Origin: Planctomycetota bacterium
GTDB lineage: Bacteria > Planctomycetota > Phycisphaerae > WQYP01
Length of the DNA: 25,552 nucleotides
Reading direction: 5' to 3'
Assembly: GCA_021799715.1 (NCBI GenBank)
Contig: JAJYZY010000018.1
Span: 1-25,552 of the forward strand
In this document: positions 24,288 to 25,552 of the stretch, one piece after another
How the letters are laid out: each line of letters opens with the position of its first letter
Numbering within the stretch: the first letter of the stretch is position 1
Notes under the pieces: model-generated
The model's database searches: none
What the model was told of the DNA's origin: nothing
What the model saw: the letters and a program-made list of their open reading frames with translations, nothing else
Position numbers and translations under genes: made by a program

Positions 24288-25184
24288 TCAGGGGAATATG
24301 CGAACGGCGATATTCGGTAATGCCGCTCCAATGCGATCACCGATGGCTGCCAATTCAGCGGGTGGTATGGCGGTGGCAAAAGTCTCGGTGGTGTGGCGGG
24401 CAACGGTGTAGATTTGAATGAGTTTAATTTTGCCGCCGGCAGCGCAAATATCGTTGATTCTGTTAATGTAAGCATCGATTTCTGACTCCGCCGGCAACTG
24501 TCCATGCACCCGCATCAGCAGTGTCTGGATAACCACCGGGCGGTGTCGGGCACAGGCTGTAATATTGTCCAGCACGCGTTGGAAAGCAATGGAGGATCGA
24601 TCCACTTGCTGGTAATAGGTGTTGGTGCCCGCGTCCAGTTTTGCCCAAATTTCGCCATTGTGCGTATCGAGAAATGCCAATGCCTCTTCAATGGTGGGGC
24701 GGTGCAGCATGGTGGCGTTGGTGATCACAACGATTTTTATATCCGGAAGTTGGCGAACCTGGAGAAGATCGGCCACAAGTTGGCAGGCCGAAAAAAACTG
24801 CGGGCAGGTAGTCGGCTCCCCATCTCCGGAAAAAGCAATATCATTGAGGTGTTGCAATTCCGGTGCTACGGCAACAAATGGCTCCACGCGATAAATACCG
24901 CCGTTTTGCACGGATTCAAGCATGTCGGACAATTCGGATCGCAACAGGGCTAAATCTATGTTCGGCGATCCACCGGGAACCTTACGGTTCACGCAACAAT
25001 AGATACAGTCAAAATTGCATATTTTGTCGGGATTCAGATTCACGCCGATGCTTATTCCACCGCTGCGCCGGGAAATCACCGGATATACGTAACGGTTGGA
25101 TTCCCAGTGGCGGCCATGCGCTGCAAAAGCGCGACGATTTGCGGGATCAAGAAACAGATCAAGAGTTTGCTTGGGCGCGTTCAT
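24288..25184 (-). CDS. Radical SAM protein (COG0731-like Fe-S oxidoreductase)
   Basis: A 298-residue radical SAM protein. GVNLNPDKICNFDCIYCCVNR near residues 47-67 holds the CxxxCxxC cluster motif (Cys56, Cys60, Cys63, with an extra Cys64). FSGDGEPTTCP near 126 is the GGEP-like motif, and the KIVVITNATML strand follows. These COG0731 proteins are related to wyosine-type tRNA enzymes but most have no known substrate. The ATG at 25184 was chosen because the upstream reading to 25364 overlaps the preceding gene and is of random composition. No good Shine-Dalgarno was seen. It starts 35 bases after the DUF4159-like gene, so the two are probably co-transcribed. Confidence 0.85.
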   Translation of the reverse strand: MNAPKQTLDLFLDPANRRAFAAHGRHWESNRYVYPVISRRSGGISIGVNLNPDKICNFDCIYCCVNRKVPGGSPNIDLALLRSELSDMLESVQNGGIYRVEPFVAVAPELQHLNDIAFSGDGEPTTCPQFFSACQLVADLLQVRQLPDIKIVVITNATMLHRPTIEEALAFLDTHNGEIWAKLDAGTNTYYQQVDRSSIAFQRVLDNITACARHRPVVIQTLLMRVHGQLPAESEIDAYINRINDICAAGGKIKLIQIYTVARHTTETFATAIPPAELAAIGDRIGAALPNIAVRIFP

Positions 25185-25219
25185 AACCAACCAGTGTAAC
25201 CGGCACATCGCGCCGAATG

Positions 25220-25552
25220 CTACGGCTGATGTTTTTGCGCTGCATATAACATCATGTTGAGCATCAATGGACGCGCTGTGCTGGGGCTGTAGCCCATGAT
25301 TCCCCATGCATGCGAGCCGGTCAGCCCCGTTGCAATATTGTAGGGGCTGTAGATGATCATCCATCTCCCATGGCGGCGCAGGCCATAGAGCACGGGTTTA
25401 TCCAGAAAACCGTGGCGTCGCAGAAAAAATACACGATATTGCGCTTTTGGAAGTGCCACGCTCCTGGGGATTGTTCCGTTAAAAATGCGACTGGATTGTG
25501 GAATATGTCCCATTGTTGCCAGCGGATACAACTGGGCAATCATGGAGCGAAC
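25220..25552 (-). CDS. C-terminal part of a DUF4159-like protein, 5' end cut by window
   Basis: The frame is open to the right window edge, so only the last 110 or so residues are seen; an ATG at 25543 is likely internal. GRWMIIYSPYNIATGLTG and LMLNMMLYAAQ match the C-terminal part of DUF4159 proteins, which end in a (V/I)IYSPLDL-type strand and an NxxxYA segment. DUF4159 proteins in planctomycetes are typically large and exported or membrane-linked, with unknown role. It precedes the radical SAM gene in the same direction. Confidence 0.6.
   Translation of the reverse strand, partial: VRSMIAQLYPLATMGHIPQSSRIFNGTIPRSVALPKAQYRVFFLRRHGFLDKPVLYGLRRHGRWMIIYSPYNIATGLTGSHAWGIMGYSPSTARPLMLNMMLYAAQKHQP

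Noticed and set aside
23593..24411. 272-residue plus-strand open frame overlapping the cbiX-like gene
   Set aside because: It is in another frame of a well-supported gene, is Arg/Pro-rich and has no family motif.
25185..25364. N-terminal extension of the radical SAM protein
   Set aside because: It would overlap the upstream DUF4159-like gene and has no family similarity; the ATG at 25184 begins the recognisable protein.

Overview
The window looks like a chromosomal segment of a Gram-negative bacterium, most probably a planctomycete and perhaps of the Phycisphaerae (inference). The signs are two PEP-CTERM surface proteins, a prepilin-like protein with an H-X9-DG motif, two outer-membrane barrel proteins (a porin O/P-like protein and a DUF1207 protein), an SH3-domain envelope protein, and a moderately GC-rich genome with good Shine-Dalgarno sites. 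No rRNA, tRNA, transposase, phage gene or CRISPR array was seen. Both edges cut through genes.

Layout. 1-5.5 kb: the end of a siroheme-decarboxylase-like (Lrp/AsnC-type) gene, proA, a small membrane protein, a PhnP-type metallo-hydrolase, a degenerate receiver-domain protein and an HI0933-type flavoprotein. The flavoprotein is the last gene of a minus-strand run that starts with a glutaredoxin-like protein and a YbgC-type thioesterase (6.3-4.2 kb). 6.5-11.6 kb: plus-strand genes for an SH3b envelope protein, an L-rhamnose isomerase, a small membrane protein and a porin closed by a clear intrinsic terminator. 12.1-12.9 kb: a PEP-CTERM protein with a long leader. 13.3-16.9 kb: minus-strand genes read from a cobalamin riboswitch: a PEP-CTERM surface protein, an H-X9-DG prepilin-like protein, then a zinc-ribbon protein and an MTA/SAH nucleosidase-like protein that may be separate units. 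17.2-20.1 kb: a tight plus-strand operon of a FabZ-like dehydratase, a truncated UvrC paralog that keeps its Fe-S cysteines but not its nuclease residues, and a ThiO-like amino-acid oxidase. 20.1-25.5 kb: a BON-like/DUF1207 outer-membrane protein, nadA, a protein with a degenerate HExxH motif, a cbiX-type chelatase with a Cys-rich tail, a radical SAM protein and the end of a DUF4159-like gene.

The most interesting region is 14.6-16.95 kb. A well-formed cobalamin (B12) riboswitch on the minus strand, with a plausible promoter placed just upstream of it, leads into a PEP-CTERM surface protein and a pseudopilin-like protein, with no recognisable B12 synthesis or uptake enzyme behind it. This suggests a cobalamin-responsive surface system, possibly for capturing B12 or a related corrinoid. 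A second oddity is the nuclease-dead UvrC paralog co-transcribed with lipid and amino-acid metabolism genes.
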